Source: an uncultured Myxococcales bacterium
Lineage (GTDB): Bacteria; Myxococcota_A; Polyangia; Fen-1088
Direction of reading: 5' to 3'
DNA: 46,454 bases
Assembly (NCBI GenBank): GCA_937889515.1
Contig: CALAOV010000374.1
Coordinates: 1 to 46,454, forward strand
Shown here: positions 27,628 to 37,220 of the stretch, piece after piece
Position numbering within the stretch: the first letter of the stretch is position 1
How the letters are laid out: the number at the start of each line of letters is the position of its first letter
Notes under the pieces: generated by a model
What the model saw: only the letters and a program-made list of their open reading frames with translations
What the model was told of the DNA's origin: nothing
Databases searched by the model: none
Position numbers and translations under genes: made by a program

Positions 27628-28779
27628 ATGTTGAAACCTGGGTGGAAGGCAGGCGAGTTTAGGCGCCCGGCGACGGGGCCGGCGCGCCCGGTGGCGGCTC
27701 GATTGGCGCTTCTTTTGGCGTTCGCGCCGCTGGCCGGATGCAAGCACGCCGCGGCGCCCCTGGCCGCCGCCGATGCGGAGGCCGCGCCCGTGGCGGTCAC
27801 GCTGGTCGCGGCGCACGAGGTGAAGGCGCCGCGCGTCCTCACCCTGTCGGGATCCTTGATCGGCGCCGAGGAAGCGCAGGTCGCGGCCGGCGCCGCCGGG
27901 AAGGTGGTCGCCACCTACGTCGAGCGCGGGTCGTACGTCAAAAAGGGGGCGGTGCTGGCGCGTCTCGACGCCCGGGCGGTCAGCGCACAGGCGGCCAAGG
28001 CGACGGCGGACGTCGAGTCCCTCAAGGCGCAGGCGGCGCAGGCCCAGGTCGATTGTGAGCGAACGGATCGGTTGTTCGCGAAAGGGGCGATCGCCAAGTC
28101 CGACTACGACAAGACGCGGACCGAGTGTGAGACCAGCAAGTGGTCGGTCTCCTCGGCCGAGGCCCAGAAGACGCTGACCACGGAGGCGCTCCGCGACACG
28201 GAGATCCGGGCGCCGTTCTCGGGGCTGGTGGTCGAGCGCACCGTGACCGCCGGTGAGTACGTGCGGGTCGATTCTCCGGTGGCCAGGCTGGTCAACGTCG
28301 ATTCGCTGCGCGTCGAGATCACGGTGCCCGAGTCCGACATTCCGCTGGTCCGGCAGGGGATGCTGATCAATTTCCGCGCCGCCGGGGAAGTCGAGGGGCG
28401 CGTCTACCACGGGAAGATCCGCTACGTCGGCCCGTCGGTGCGGAAGCAGAGCCGTGACGCGATCGTGGAGGCGGTGTTCGAGAACGACGCGCACGATTTG
28501 CGTCCCGGCATGTTCGTGACCGCGCGGCTGGCCGTGGGCGAGCAGTCCCTACCGGCGGTGCCCGCGGGGGCGGTGCGTGCCGACGGGACGCTCCGCCACG
28601 TCTACGTGGCGGTCGGTGGTCGCCTGGAGGACCGTCTGGTGCAGGCCGGAGAAGCGCTGGGCGGGGACGTTCCGATCGTGAGCGGCCTCAAGGCCGGCGA
28701 AGAGGTGGTGGCGGAGCTGACACCCGACGTGCGCGACGGCGCGCGGGTCGACGTGCGCGACGGCGCGCGGGTGAAGTAA
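27628..28779 (+). CDS. RND efflux periplasmic adaptor (membrane fusion) lipoprotein
   Basis: 383 residues from the ATG that begins MLKPGWKAGEF; ATG 27604 and GTG 27592 are alternatives. The signal peptide ends 'LLAFAPLAGC' (lipobox). Lipoyl/biotinyl-like halves flank a helical hairpin ('EEAQVAAGAAGKVVATYVER' and 'IRAPFSGLVVERTVTAGEYV') with the hairpin at about 110-185. The beta-barrel and membrane-proximal domains follow. It links the inner-membrane pump to the outer-membrane channel. The C-terminus carries a duplicated DVRDGARV unit. It is first gene of a three-gene efflux operon under the divergent MarR regulator. Confidence 0.93.
   Translation: MLKPGWKAGEFRRPATGPARPVAARLALLLAFAPLAGCKHAAAPLAAADAEAAPVAVTLVAAHEVKAPRVLTLSGSLIGAEEAQVAAGAAGKVVATYVERGSYVKKGAVLARLDARAVSAQAAKATADVESLKAQAAQAQVDCERTDRLFAKGAIAKSDYDKTRTECETSKWSVSSAEAQKTLTTEALRDTEIRAPFSGLVVERTVTAGEYVRVDSPVARLVNVDSLRVEITVPESDIPLVRQGMLINFRAAGEVEGRVYHGKIRYVGPSVRKQSRDAIVEAVFENDAHDLRPGMFVTARLAVGEQSLPAVPAGAVRADGTLRHVYVAVGGRLEDRLVQAGEALGGDVPIVSGLKAGEEVVAELTPDVRDGARVDVRDGARVK
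28726..28773. repeat. 24-bp tandem duplication at the 3' end of the adaptor gene
   Basis: Two 24-bp copies, identical except for the last base, encode DVRDGARV twice just before the final Lys and the stop. In-frame, so likely neutral. Confidence 0.9.
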
Positions 28780-28789
28780 AGGAGCCACC

Positions 28790-31700
28790 GTGCAGTGGTT
28801 AGCCAGTATCTGCGTACGCCGCCCGGTCTTCGCGAGCGTGCTCATCCTGTTCATCGTCGTGGTGGGGATCATCGGCTACAAGAAGCTCAACGTCGATCGG
28901 TTTCCCAACGTCGATCTTCCGGTGGTCCAGGTCCTCACCACGCTGCCGGGCGCGGCGCCGGAGGAGGTCGAGACCGAGCTCTCCGACAAGATCGAGGAGG
29001 CCATCAACACCATCAGCGGCATCGACGAGCTGCGGTCGGTCTCCACCGAAGGGGTTTCGCAGGTCATCGTCAGCTTCCAGCTCGACAAAGACGTCAACGT
29101 CGCGGCCCAGGAGGTGCGCGAGCACGTCTCGGCCGTGCTCCCCGATCTGCCGGACGGAACCAAGAGCCCGGTCATCAACAAGCTCGATCCCGACGCGGCG
29201 CCCGTGCTCTTTCTGTCGCTGGAATCGACCCGCCCGCTGCGCGAGGTGACCGAGTACGCCGATCACGAGATCCGGGAGGCGCTGGAGAACGTGTCGGGCG
29301 TCGGGCAGGTGTCGATCGTGGGCGGTCGCAAGCGGCAGATCCAGGTGGTGCTCGATCCCGAGCGGCTCCGCGGGGCCGGGCTCACGGCGGCCGACGTTCA
29401 GCGCGCCATCGTCACCCAAAACGTCACCACCCCCGGTGGCACCGTCGACACGGGTCCGTCGCTGCTCACCTTCCGGGTGAGCGGACGTGTGACGAGCGTC
29501 GCCGCGGTCGGCGACATCGTCGTTCGCAACGTCGACAACCACCCGATCATGATCCACGACATCGGCGACGTCGTCGACGGCCAGGAGGAGGCCCTGACCG
29601 CGGCCAGCATCGCGGGCAAGCCGGCCGTGGTGCTCTCGATCCGAAAACAGTCGGGCGAGAACAGCGTGGCCGTCGTCGACGCCATACGCGTCCGGATGAA
29701 GGAGCTCGCGCCGACCTTCCCCTCCGGCTACAAGCTGAACGTCATCCGCGACAACACGGAGACCACCCGCACCAGCGTGGATGCCGTCAAGGAGCACCTG
29801 ATCCTGGGATCCTTCCTGGCGGCGCTGGTGGTGCTCCTGTTCCTGGGGCAGTTCCGCACCACCATCATCGCGGCGCTCGCCATCCCGACGTCGATCGTCG
29901 GCACCTTCCTGCTCATGTGGCTGATGAACTTCACGCTCAACACGATCACGCTGCTGGCGCTGGCGCTGGCGGTCGGGATCGTGATCGACGACGCCATCGT
30001 GGTGCTGGAGAACATCTTCCGCTTCGTCGAAGAGAAGAAGATCCGGCCCATGCCGGCCGCCATCTACGCCACCAAGGAGATCGGCCTGGCGGTCCTCGCC
30101 ACGACGCTGTCGCTGCTGGCGGTGTTCATTCCGGTCGCCTTCATGAACAGCATCCCCGGACGCTTCCTGCGCAGCTTCGGGTTGACCATGGCCGCCGCGA
30201 TCGCGATCTCCCTGTTCGTGAGCTTCACGCTCACGCCCATGCTCGCGTCGCGCTGGCTGCGTCTCGATCTCCGTCCGGACGCCGAGCGCCGCAAGTCGAT
30301 CCTCGAACGGATGGTCAACGCCTTCTACGGTCCGATCGAGCGCGGCTACATGCGGATTCTCGCGTTCCTGTTCCACCAGGGGCGCATCCGGCAGGGCCTG
30401 CGGTCGAGCAGCCACTGGTTCTCTCGGAACATCCTGGCGTTCTTCGCCGACCGCCGCTGGATCGTCGGCCTGGCCGCCATCGCCTCGATCGTCTCCGTCG
30501 GTCCGCTCATCAAGGTGTTGCCCAAGGGCTTCCTTCCCAAGAACGACGAGGGGCAGTTCCAGATCGACGTGCGCGCGCCGGAGGGCACCAGTCTGGCCGC
30601 CACCCAGATCGCCTCCGAACGAATCGCCCGCGAGGTGCGCGCCTGGCCGGAGGTGCAGACCACCTTGCTCACCATCGGCGACAACAGTCAGCAGACGGCC
30701 AACCTGGCCTCGATCTTCGTCCGCTTGCAGCCGCCCGACAAGCGCGTCGCCACTCAAGACCAGCTGCAGGATCGGGTCCGCAAGGACATCGTTCCGAAAC
30801 AGCCCAAGGAGTTCCGCATCAGCGCCTCGGCGGTGGCGGCTTTCGGCGGCGGCACCTTCAGCACCGCGACGGTGCAGTACATTCTCACCGGTCCCGATCT
30901 TTCGCAGGTGATCAAATACTCCGATCAGATCGTGGGAAAGCTGAAGAAGATCCGGGGCGCGGTCGACGTCGACACCACGCTGGTGACCGGCAACCCCGAG
31001 CTGGTGGCCGCCGTGAACCGGCGCAAGGCCGCCGATCTCGGCGTCAACGTGGCCGACGTCGCGCTGGCCTCGCAGCTGCTCATCGGCGGCGTGAAGGTCT
31101 CGCGCTACGAGGAGGCGGGTCGCGAATACGACATCCTGGTGCGCGCCGATGAGGCGTTTCGCTCGAGTCCGGAGGTGCTGTCGCAGCTGACCGTCCCCTC
31201 CGCGCGGCTCGGCGCCGTGCCGCTGCTCGACGTGGTCGACCTCAAGCGCGCCGAGGGGCCCTCGAAGATCGATCGGTACGCCCGTCAGGTGCAGGTGACC
31301 TTCCTGGCCAACACCATCCCGGGCGTCGGGTCGGGCGAGGTGGGCTCGGCGCTCGAGAAGGTGGTCCGGGAGATGAACCTGCCTTCGCAGTACCGCTTCG
31401 TCGCCTTCGGTCAGTCGCGCGAGATCGCGCGGACCGGCGGTGCCTTCGTCCTCGCCTTCGGCATGGCCCTCATCTTCATGTACCTCATCCTGGCGGCGCA
31501 GTTCGAGTCCTGGTTGCACCCGATCACGATCTTGCTGGCCTTGCCGCTGACGGTTCCCTTCGCGCTCATGTCGCTGCTCATGCTGGGACAGTCGCTGGAT
31601 ATCTTCACCGCGCTCGGCATCTTGGTGCTGTTCGGGGTGGTCAAGAAGAACTCGATCCTCCAGATCGCCCACATCAACCAGCTCCGCTCCGAGGGCATGT

Positions 31701-32068
31701 CGCGTCTCGACGCGATCCTGCACGGGAACCGGGATCGGCTGCGACCCATCTTGATGACCACGCTGGCGTTCGTGGCCGGCATGCTGCCGCTCCTCACCTC
31801 GAAGGGCGTGGGCGCGGAGTTCAACCGCGCCACCGCCGGCCCGGTCGTGGGCGGGCAGCTGCTGTCGCTGTTGCTGACGCTGCTGGCGACGCCCGTTGCC
31901 TATTCGCTGTTCGACGATCTCTCCGCGGGCTCTCGGCGTCTGTTGCGCTGGTTCGGACTGCGCGCCCGGACCGCCTCCGAGACCGGCGCCGACGAGATCA
32001 TGCCCAAGGTGGAACCGATCGTTTCGGGCAACGGCCAGCATGTCACGCCCATCGAGGCGGCGCCGTGA
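28790..32068 (+). CDS. RND-family multidrug efflux pump, inner-membrane subunit
   Basis: 1092 residues, GTG start with SD AAAGGAG. AcrB/MdtB-like layout: TM1 at 14-30, first porter region to about 335, TM2-6 with the proton-relay Asp pair 400-401 ('GIVIDDAIVVLENIF'), second porter region, and TM10 with the essential Lys in 'FGVVKKNSILQIAHINQLR'. A loop of about 40 residues around 505-550 ('HQGRIRQGLRSSSHWFSRN') seems longer than in AcrB. As part of a tripartite pump it exports drugs, dyes or other hydrophobic compounds by proton antiport. Substrate range cannot be told. Its stop overlaps the GTG of the next gene. Confidence 0.96.
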   Translation: MQWLASICVRRPVFASVLILFIVVVGIIGYKKLNVDRFPNVDLPVVQVLTTLPGAAPEEVETELSDKIEEAINTISGIDELRSVSTEGVSQVIVSFQLDKDVNVAAQEVREHVSAVLPDLPDGTKSPVINKLDPDAAPVLFLSLESTRPLREVTEYADHEIREALENVSGVGQVSIVGGRKRQIQVVLDPERLRGAGLTAADVQRAIVTQNVTTPGGTVDTGPSLLTFRVSGRVTSVAAVGDIVVRNVDNHPIMIHDIGDVVDGQEEALTAASIAGKPAVVLSIRKQSGENSVAVVDAIRVRMKELAPTFPSGYKLNVIRDNTETTRTSVDAVKEHLILGSFLAALVVLLFLGQFRTTIIAALAIPTSIVGTFLLMWLMNFTLNTITLLALALAVGIVIDDAIVVLENIFRFVEEKKIRPMPAAIYATKEIGLAVLATTLSLLAVFIPVAFMNSIPGRFLRSFGLTMAAAIAISLFVSFTLTPMLASRWLRLDLRPDAERRKSILERMVNAFYGPIERGYMRILAFLFHQGRIRQGLRSSSHWFSRNILAFFADRRWIVGLAAIASIVSVGPLIKVLPKGFLPKNDEGQFQIDVRAPEGTSLAATQIASERIAREVRAWPEVQTTLLTIGDNSQQTANLASIFVRLQPPDKRVATQDQLQDRVRKDIVPKQPKEFRISASAVAAFGGGTFSTATVQYILTGPDLSQVIKYSDQIVGKLKKIRGAVDVDTTLVTGNPELVAAVNRRKAADLGVNVADVALASQLLIGGVKVSRYEEAGREYDILVRADEAFRSSPEVLSQLTVPSARLGAVPLLDVVDLKRAEGPSKIDRYARQVQVTFLANTIPGVGSGEVGSALEKVVREMNLPSQYRFVAFGQSREIARTGGAFVLAFGMALIFMYLILAAQFESWLHPITILLALPLTVPFALMSLLMLGQSLDIFTALGILVLFGVVKKNSILQIAHINQLRSEGMSRLDAILHGNRDRLRPILMTTLAFVAGMLPLLTSKGVGAEFNRATAGPVVGGQLLSLLLTLLATPVAYSLFDDLSAGSRRLLRWFGLRARTASETGADEIMPKVEPIVSGNGQHVTPIEAAP

Positions 32069-33420
32069 GGGGCGCGAAACGCGCGATCTTCGCGGCGACG
32101 CTGGCGCTCGCCTGGCTCCCGGCCGGCGCGCGCGCCCAGGCCCCGGCGGCCGGGCCGCCGCGCGAGCTGACGCTCGACGAGGCACTGGCGATGGCCAAGC
32201 GGACCAACCGGAGCCTGATCGCCGAGCGGGCCCACCTGGCGCAGGCCCAGACCAACGTCGAGCAAGCCTGGGCGGTCCTGTTTCCGACCGTCACGGCCCA
32301 GGGGAAATTCACCCGCAACTACAAAGAGGTCGATCTGGATTTCGGCGCGCTCTTCACCTCGCTCGGCCTGCAGCTGACGCCGACGCCGGGGGCGACACCC
32401 GCGGCCCCCATCACGATCCTCAAGCAGAACCAGCTCGACGCCAGCATCAACGCCACCATGCCGCTGCTGGCGCCGGCCGCCTATCCGGCCCTCGAAGCGG
32501 TCAAGACCGGCGTCCGCTCGTCGGAGGCGAGCTACGATTCGTCGGAGGCGTCGGTGCTCTTCAGCGTCGCGCAGACGTTCTACGCCGCGGCGGTGGCCGA
32601 CGAGGTGCTGATCACCCGCCATTCGAGCATCGCGGTCGATCGCGCCACGCTCGAGAACGCCCAGACCCGCTTCGCGGCCGGCACGGTCACCAAGGTCGAC
32701 GTCGATCGCGCCGAGCTGGCGCTGGTGCGGGCCGAACAATCGGAGCTCGACGCGCGCTACGGGCAGGCCCAGGCCTACCGGGCCCTCGCCACGCTGATCC
32801 AGGCCGACGCGCCTTTCAAGGTCCGCGTGCCCGAGTCGTCGACGGTCCCGGTGAGCGACGACCTGGATTCGGCCCTGCACCTGCGTCCCGAGCTGCGCGT
32901 GCTGACGTTCTCGGAGAAATCGGCGGAGGCCCAGAGCCGCGCCTACGGCTGGCGCTGGGCGCCCACGCTATCCGCCTTCGGCAAGGCCAACATCGGGAAC
33001 TACAAGGGCTTCAGCGGCGACGACTATGCATGGTCGGCCGGTCTGCAGCTCGACTGGACGCTCTACGACGGCGGCACCCGGGATGCCCAGCGACACCTGG
33101 CCACCGCGCAGGCCGCGGAGGCCCAGGCGCGCGCGGAGGTCCTGACCGATTCGATCCGCGACGACCTGGTCAACACCCACAGCCTTCTCGACACCAAGCG
33201 GCAGGCGGTCCAGGCCGCCACGCGGGCGGTGAGCCTGGCGCAGGAGACGCTGGACCTGGTGCGCTCTCAATACGAGGCCGGCACGGTGACTCAGGTCGAT
33301 CTCCTGCAGGCACAGGACAACCTGGTCGCCGCGCAGGAGGCATTGGCCCAGTCCCACTTCGATGTGGCGGTCGCGGATTTGACCTTGCGGCGCGCGGCCG
33401 GCACGTTCCCGGCGCGCTGA
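32065..33420 (+). CDS. TolC-family outer-membrane efflux channel
   Basis: 451 residues with a GTG start overlapping the pump stop (GTGA). Signal peptide 1-25 ('LALAWLPAGARAQA'). Two homologous halves with long alpha-barrel helices, e.g. 'LTLDEALAMAKRTNRSLIAE' and 'QETLDLVRSQYEAGTVTQVD', the standard OEP repeat motif; the pattern 'TRFAAGTVTKVDVDRAELAL' marks the first half. It completes the tripartite pump. A GC hairpin follows before the convergent lipoprotein gene. Confidence 0.95.
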   Translation: MRGAKRAIFAATLALAWLPAGARAQAPAAGPPRELTLDEALAMAKRTNRSLIAERAHLAQAQTNVEQAWAVLFPTVTAQGKFTRNYKEVDLDFGALFTSLGLQLTPTPGATPAAPITILKQNQLDASINATMPLLAPAAYPALEAVKTGVRSSEASYDSSEASVLFSVAQTFYAAAVADEVLITRHSSIAVDRATLENAQTRFAAGTVTKVDVDRAELALVRAEQSELDARYGQAQAYRALATLIQADAPFKVRVPESSTVPVSDDLDSALHLRPELRVLTFSEKSAEAQSRAYGWRWAPTLSAFGKANIGNYKGFSGDDYAWSAGLQLDWTLYDGGTRDAQRHLATAQAAEAQARAEVLTDSIRDDLVNTHSLLDTKRQAVQAATRAVSLAQETLDLVRSQYEAGTVTQVDLLQAQDNLVAAQEALAQSHFDVAVADLTLRRAAGTFPAR

Positions 33421-33436
33421 GGAGCAAAGCTCACGG

Positions 33437-33474
33437 GCGGCCGGACGCCCAGCACCGACGGGACATCCGGCCGC
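33437..33474. terminator. GC hairpin between convergent genes
   Basis: Perfect 9-bp arms GCGGCCGGA / TCCGGCCGC with a 20-nt loop, 17 bp after the tolC-type stop and 20 bp before the stop of the opposite gene. No T-run on either side, so if it terminates it does so without a classical U-tract. Confidence 0.4.
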
Positions 33475-33493
33475 ACGTGATGGGGAATCTTGG

Positions 33494-36271
33494 CTAGTGC
33501 ACCCGCGAGATGCCCTTGCGTAGAGTGGTCAGCGGCACCGACGGGGAGGCGCTCGGTAAGGCGGCGCTTTCCGCGGAGGTCGCCACGCCGGTCATGCCCG
33601 TCGCGCCGCGCATGCCGGTCATGCCGCCGGTGCCCGTGCCGACCGTGCCGCCGGTGCCCGTGCCGACCATACTGCCGGCGCCCGCTGAGGCTCCCCTGCC
33701 GCCCGCGCCGGTTGCGCCGGTCGATCCACCGCTGCCCGTCGAGCCACCCGTGCCGCCCGTGCCGGTCGAGGGCGGCTCATTCGGGCAGACGATCGGTTTG
33801 AGATCATCGGCGCGTCGCCCGAGGTCATTGAAGCTCCGCCCCACGCCCGCGAAGGGGTCGAATACGCTGATGCCGGTCAGGAAGCCGGACAGCGACGCCT
33901 CGTTGCCGGGGAACCGGGGCGTGATCTGCAGGAAGTCCGTCCCGGTCTCCGTCGAGTGGCAGCCGTTGCAGGTGTTGACCGCGAAGTGGAACCTGGCCTC
34001 GAGGTTGTTGATGCCGGGGGCGTTCCACTGCGTGAAGAAGTCGTTGAAGACCGCTCCACCCAGGAAGGGGCTTCCCCCGAATTGTTCCGGCACGGTGTGG
34101 GTCTCCGTGAGGATCGCGGCTTCGTTGGCGTTGATGAACGACGCCAGGGTGTCGGTGTTGTTGAACCCGAGGTCGGGCGTCAGCTTGATCGTCGCCGGCA
34201 CGAGACGTCCGGTGTCCGCAGATAGGCCGAACTCCCGCAGCTGCCACAGGCCGTTGGTGCCGAAGTCGATCTCGTTGGTGCGAACCGCGTTGATCGCGCT
34301 CCCGTTGGGGTGGCTCGGCCGCGCCCCCCGGCCCGAAAAGCGGTCGGTGATGGCCTGCAGCGCGACGTTGTAGTCCTCCGAGGGGAAGGTCAATCCCCCC
34401 AGCGCGTGCCAGGCGTTGGCCCACCCGAGGACGTCGGCGTCCGTCGACGCCGGCAGCTTGAACTCGAAGATCATCGTCGCTTGCAGCGGAAAGGGATTCC
34501 CGGGGGTGTGGAACGCGAACACGAACCGCCCCTCGCCCGCGTCGCCATTGGCCAGATTGCGCAGGTCGAAGCGGTTGACGATCGCCTGCAAGGTGAGGGG
34601 CGCTTGGGTCAGGTCTAGCGCCCCATCGGCCGTCCGGGGCCAGTTCTGCAGGATCAGGTTCTGCATCCCGGGCCGCGCGTCGACGGTGAACCCGTTGACG
34701 GTCTCGGAGCTGCCGAAGGTATTCAGCATGGCCTCGACCATCGCCGGGGCGTCGGCCGGGGTCGGCGCCATGTTCTCCATCAAATGCTTGAACGTCCAGA
34801 CGCCCGTGCGCGGATCGCTTGGATCGGCGGTGAAGGCCGTGCGGATCGGATCGTCGACCACCGAGGTGGTCGTGATCATGAGCTCGCGCGGCTTACTCAC
34901 CCGGCAACCGGAGGCGACGAAATTGAAGTCGACGCTGCCGGACGCGTTTCCAAAGGGCGGGCTCTCCGCGAGCACGAAGAACGGGATCGTGAAGGTCCCC
35001 GTGTCGAGGTCGTCGGACCCCGTCACGTTCATGGTCACGTGGCCGGTCGTCCCGGCGGCCACCTGCGAGAAGAACTGAAAGTTCGGGTCGATGGTCAGGC
35101 CCTGAACGAAGGTCTCGGGCTCGAAGATGTAGTCGGAGGGGGCGCACGACGCGGAGTCGTTGTTGCTGATCGCGATGTCGAACGACGCCGGTACCCCGGA
35201 GGTTGTCGGCGCGCTGGATGGCGGCGTGCCCGCCACCGTGAAAGGATGGTGCAGACAGGTGAGCGCCAACACCTCGTTGGCGGCGAGGGCCCGGGCGTCG
35301 AAGAAGGCCTCGTCGATGAGTCCCGCGAAGAGGCGCTTGCTACCGTCGTTGCCCATCAGGAACGGGCCGGGGGCCGGGGCGATGGAACCGCGCGCGCGAG
35401 TCTTGGCCACCTCCGTGCCATTGAGATATAGGCGCAGCCAGGTCCCGTCGTAGGTCGCGCCCACGTGGGCCCAGCTGTTCGCCTTCGCCTTGCTGGGTGC
35501 AATGACAGTGGCGGCCTTACCATTTCCAAGGTTGACGACGAATTGATACTTGCCGCCGTTGAGGACGAGCGCGAAGGCGCTGCTGGTCCCGTCGTCGCGT
35601 TTTCGGAACAGCGTGCGGGTCTGGCTCACCGAGGCGGGATTGAACCAGGCGGCCACCGTGACGCCCGTCGCGAAGGTGAAGTTGGGCTGATCGGGGACGT
35701 ACACGATGTCGTTGTCCTTGTCGGCAAGGGACACCGCCTCCTGCGAGATCCCGGTCGCACAGGCGACGCTGACGGCGCGAAAGGCGGTGTTGCCGTTGGG
35801 GCCACTGTCGAAGAGGTTCGTACGACCTGGATTACAGTCGTCGAAGCTCCACTGCCCGAGGGGACCGAAGGTCGGCGCACCTCCGTCGGAGCTGCCGCCA
35901 ATACCTCCGAAACTGCCTCCGAAGCTGCCTCCGAAACCGGTGCTGCCAGCCTGGCCGGCATCGACGATCATGCCGCTTCCAGCGGTTCCGGTGCCGAACG
36001 AACCGGCGCTGCCCGTCACGATCCCGCCGTCGGTGCCCGTGCTCCCGGCGCTCCCGGTTCCCGATCTCCCGGCGCTTCCGGTCGTCATCCCCGCATCGGT
36101 CGCGGTCAGCGCGCCGCTGGTCACCGTCGTGAGTGGGTCGTCATGGAGCAACGCCTGGAGCTCGTCGTCGTTGTCGCCCGACTGGCAGCCGGCGCCTCCG
36201 ATCAGAGTCAGGCCCGCGAGGGCCACCATCGTGCTTCGGATCCATCCCCGTCCCGATCCTGTTCCCGTCAT
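33494..36271 (-). CDS. Large exported lipoprotein with LamG-like domain and single CxxCH haem motif
   Basis: 925 residues from the ATG with SD AAGGAGAG and a lipoprotein signal ending 'LTLIGGAGC'. A Gly/Ser/Thr-rich spacer comes first, then a LamG/concanavalin-like jelly roll at about 130-335 ('GQWSFDDCNPGRTNLFDSGP', 'TFATGVTVAAWFNP', 'NSWAHVGATYDGTWLRLYLN'). A long uncharacterised region common in myxobacterial lipoproteins follows. CxxCH lies at residues 768-772 ('NTCNGCHSTE'), a c-type haem attachment site typical of one-haem cytochromes. The C-terminal 100 residues are again low-complexity (GTGG repeats). It is probably an outer-surface, possibly electron-transferring or binding protein. 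A sigma-54 promoter candidate lies upstream. Confidence 0.82.
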   Translation of the reverse strand: MTGTGSGRGWIRSTMVALAGLTLIGGAGCQSGDNDDELQALLHDDPLTTVTSGALTATDAGMTTGSAGRSGTGSAGSTGTDGGIVTGSAGSFGTGTAGSGMIVDAGQAGSTGFGGSFGGSFGGIGGSSDGGAPTFGPLGQWSFDDCNPGRTNLFDSGPNGNTAFRAVSVACATGISQEAVSLADKDNDIVYVPDQPNFTFATGVTVAAWFNPASVSQTRTLFRKRDDGTSSAFALVLNGGKYQFVVNLGNGKAATVIAPSKAKANSWAHVGATYDGTWLRLYLNGTEVAKTRARGSIAPAPGPFLMGNDGSKRLFAGLIDEAFFDARALAANEVLALTCLHHPFTVAGTPPSSAPTTSGVPASFDIAISNNDSASCAPSDYIFEPETFVQGLTIDPNFQFFSQVAAGTTGHVTMNVTGSDDLDTGTFTIPFFVLAESPPFGNASGSVDFNFVASGCRVSKPRELMITTTSVVDDPIRTAFTADPSDPRTGVWTFKHLMENMAPTPADAPAMVEAMLNTFGSSETVNGFTVDARPGMQNLILQNWPRTADGALDLTQAPLTLQAIVNRFDLRNLANGDAGEGRFVFAFHTPGNPFPLQATMIFEFKLPASTDADVLGWANAWHALGGLTFPSEDYNVALQAITDRFSGRGARPSHPNGSAINAVRTNEIDFGTNGLWQLREFGLSADTGRLVPATIKLTPDLGFNNTDTLASFINANEAAILTETHTVPEQFGGSPFLGGAVFNDFFTQWNAPGINNLEARFHFAVNTCNGCHSTETGTDFLQITPRFPGNEASLSGFLTGISVFDPFAGVGRSFNDLGRRADDLKPIVCPNEPPSTGTGGTGGSTGSGGSTGATGAGGRGASAGAGSMVGTGTGGTVGTGTGGMTGMRGATGMTGVATSAESAALPSASPSVPLTTLRKGISRVH

Positions 36272-36707
36272 GTGACTCTCCTTGATAGACGTCCGGTGGG
36301 CGCTGCCTGCACGCCGACGCGCTCGTTTCAGCAAATGTCGTGCCGCCGTGTTTCTCGCCGGAACGCTGTCGCTTGACGCCGGCTATCGTCCAAATGTCGG
36401 AATGACCGCGACAACAATGTCCGGATCCGCCGGCCGAACGCGCCGACGTTGGCAACCTAGTCGCCGGTCAACGCCGACTTCGTTCAAGTTTCGTTGCGAC
36501 GGGAATCAACGAACTCGCGCGGACGAAAGCGTGGCCGCAAACACAGGATGTAGACGGCGAGACCCAGTCCCGCGATCTCCACCTCATCTCAGCAAGCCAG
36601 CGCCCGTTACGGCGCAGTGGACGGGGAGACTGGCCAATCGGCGAGTTGGCGTTCGGCTCGACGAAGGTCTGACCGAATGAAGGGCCGCGAGGCCGGTCAC
36701 AGCCGAT
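36272..36707. other. Intergenic region upstream of the LamG lipoprotein gene
   Basis: About 435 bp without a supported gene. Apart from the sigma-54 candidate and two aaatgtcg words (36333-36340 and 36402-36409), I see only frames that shadow nothing recognisable. Confidence 0.6.
36330..36345 (-). promoter_or_regulatory. Sigma-54 (RpoN) promoter candidate
   Basis: Minus-strand CGGCACGACATTTGCT: the invariant GG and GC are 10 bp apart and the match to TGGCACG-N4-TTGCT fails only at the first base. It lies about 60 bp upstream of the lipoprotein ATG, giving a leader near 48 nt. No enhancer-binding site was identified. Confidence 0.5.
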
Positions 36708-37220
36708 TCAACCTCGAGCAGACGGATCTGTCGCGCGCTCGATGGAATCCCCACCTTCGCCTGAGCGGTGCTGGGAGCTCGCATCGGGCCAGGTTGCAAA
36801 ATATCGAGCCGGATCGAGAACCAAGAGGCGCTCTCCAGCCAAATCGAGGACGCCGGCGATGAGATCGGAGCCGGTTTCAAGCAGATCCTCGCGCGGCCGC
36901 TCGAGCCGATCGAGATCGACGTCGATCACCTCATCCATCCGATCGACGAGCAGGCCGAGCAGACCGGCGGAGGTGCGCAGCACGACGGTCGTGGGCCGAA
37001 GGCCCGCCGGGCGCTCCGGCAGACCAAACCGAAGACGCAGGTCCGAAACGGTGACCACCTGTCCGCGGAGATTCAGAAGGCCAATCACCAAGGCGGGGGC
37101 CAGCGGAACCCCGGTCATCGGTTGATGCCTCAATAGCTCATGCACGCCTTCCGCGCCGATACCGCAATAGTGTTCGCCGAGCCAGAACGTCGCCAGGGGG
37201 GTGGGGCCGCGGCCGCTCAC
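36708..37220 (-). CDS. CheW-like chemotaxis coupling protein
   Basis: 170 residues from a GTG that overlaps the stop of the upstream remnant (GTGA). One CheW domain: 'ATFWLGEHYCGIGAEGVHEL', 'GLLNLRGQVVTVSDLRLRFG', 'LLGLLVDRMDEVIDVDLDRL' and 'DLIAGVLDLAGERLLVLDPA'. It couples chemoreceptors to CheA. No receptor or CheA kinase gene lies in the window, so it may serve a cluster elsewhere. The start is not strongly supported by an SD, but the overlap argues for coupling. Confidence 0.85.
   Translation of the reverse strand: MSGRGPTPLATFWLGEHYCGIGAEGVHELLRHQPMTGVPLAPALVIGLLNLRGQVVTVSDLRLRFGLPERPAGLRPTTVVLRTSAGLLGLLVDRMDEVIDVDLDRLERPREDLLETGSDLIAGVLDLAGERLLVLDPARYFATWPDASSQHRSGEGGDSIERATDPSARG

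Noticed and set aside
28799-32185. 1128-residue open frame antisense to the RND pump
   Set aside because: Arg/His/Asp-rich, no domain; it is the mirror of high-GC codon bias in a long real gene on the other strand.
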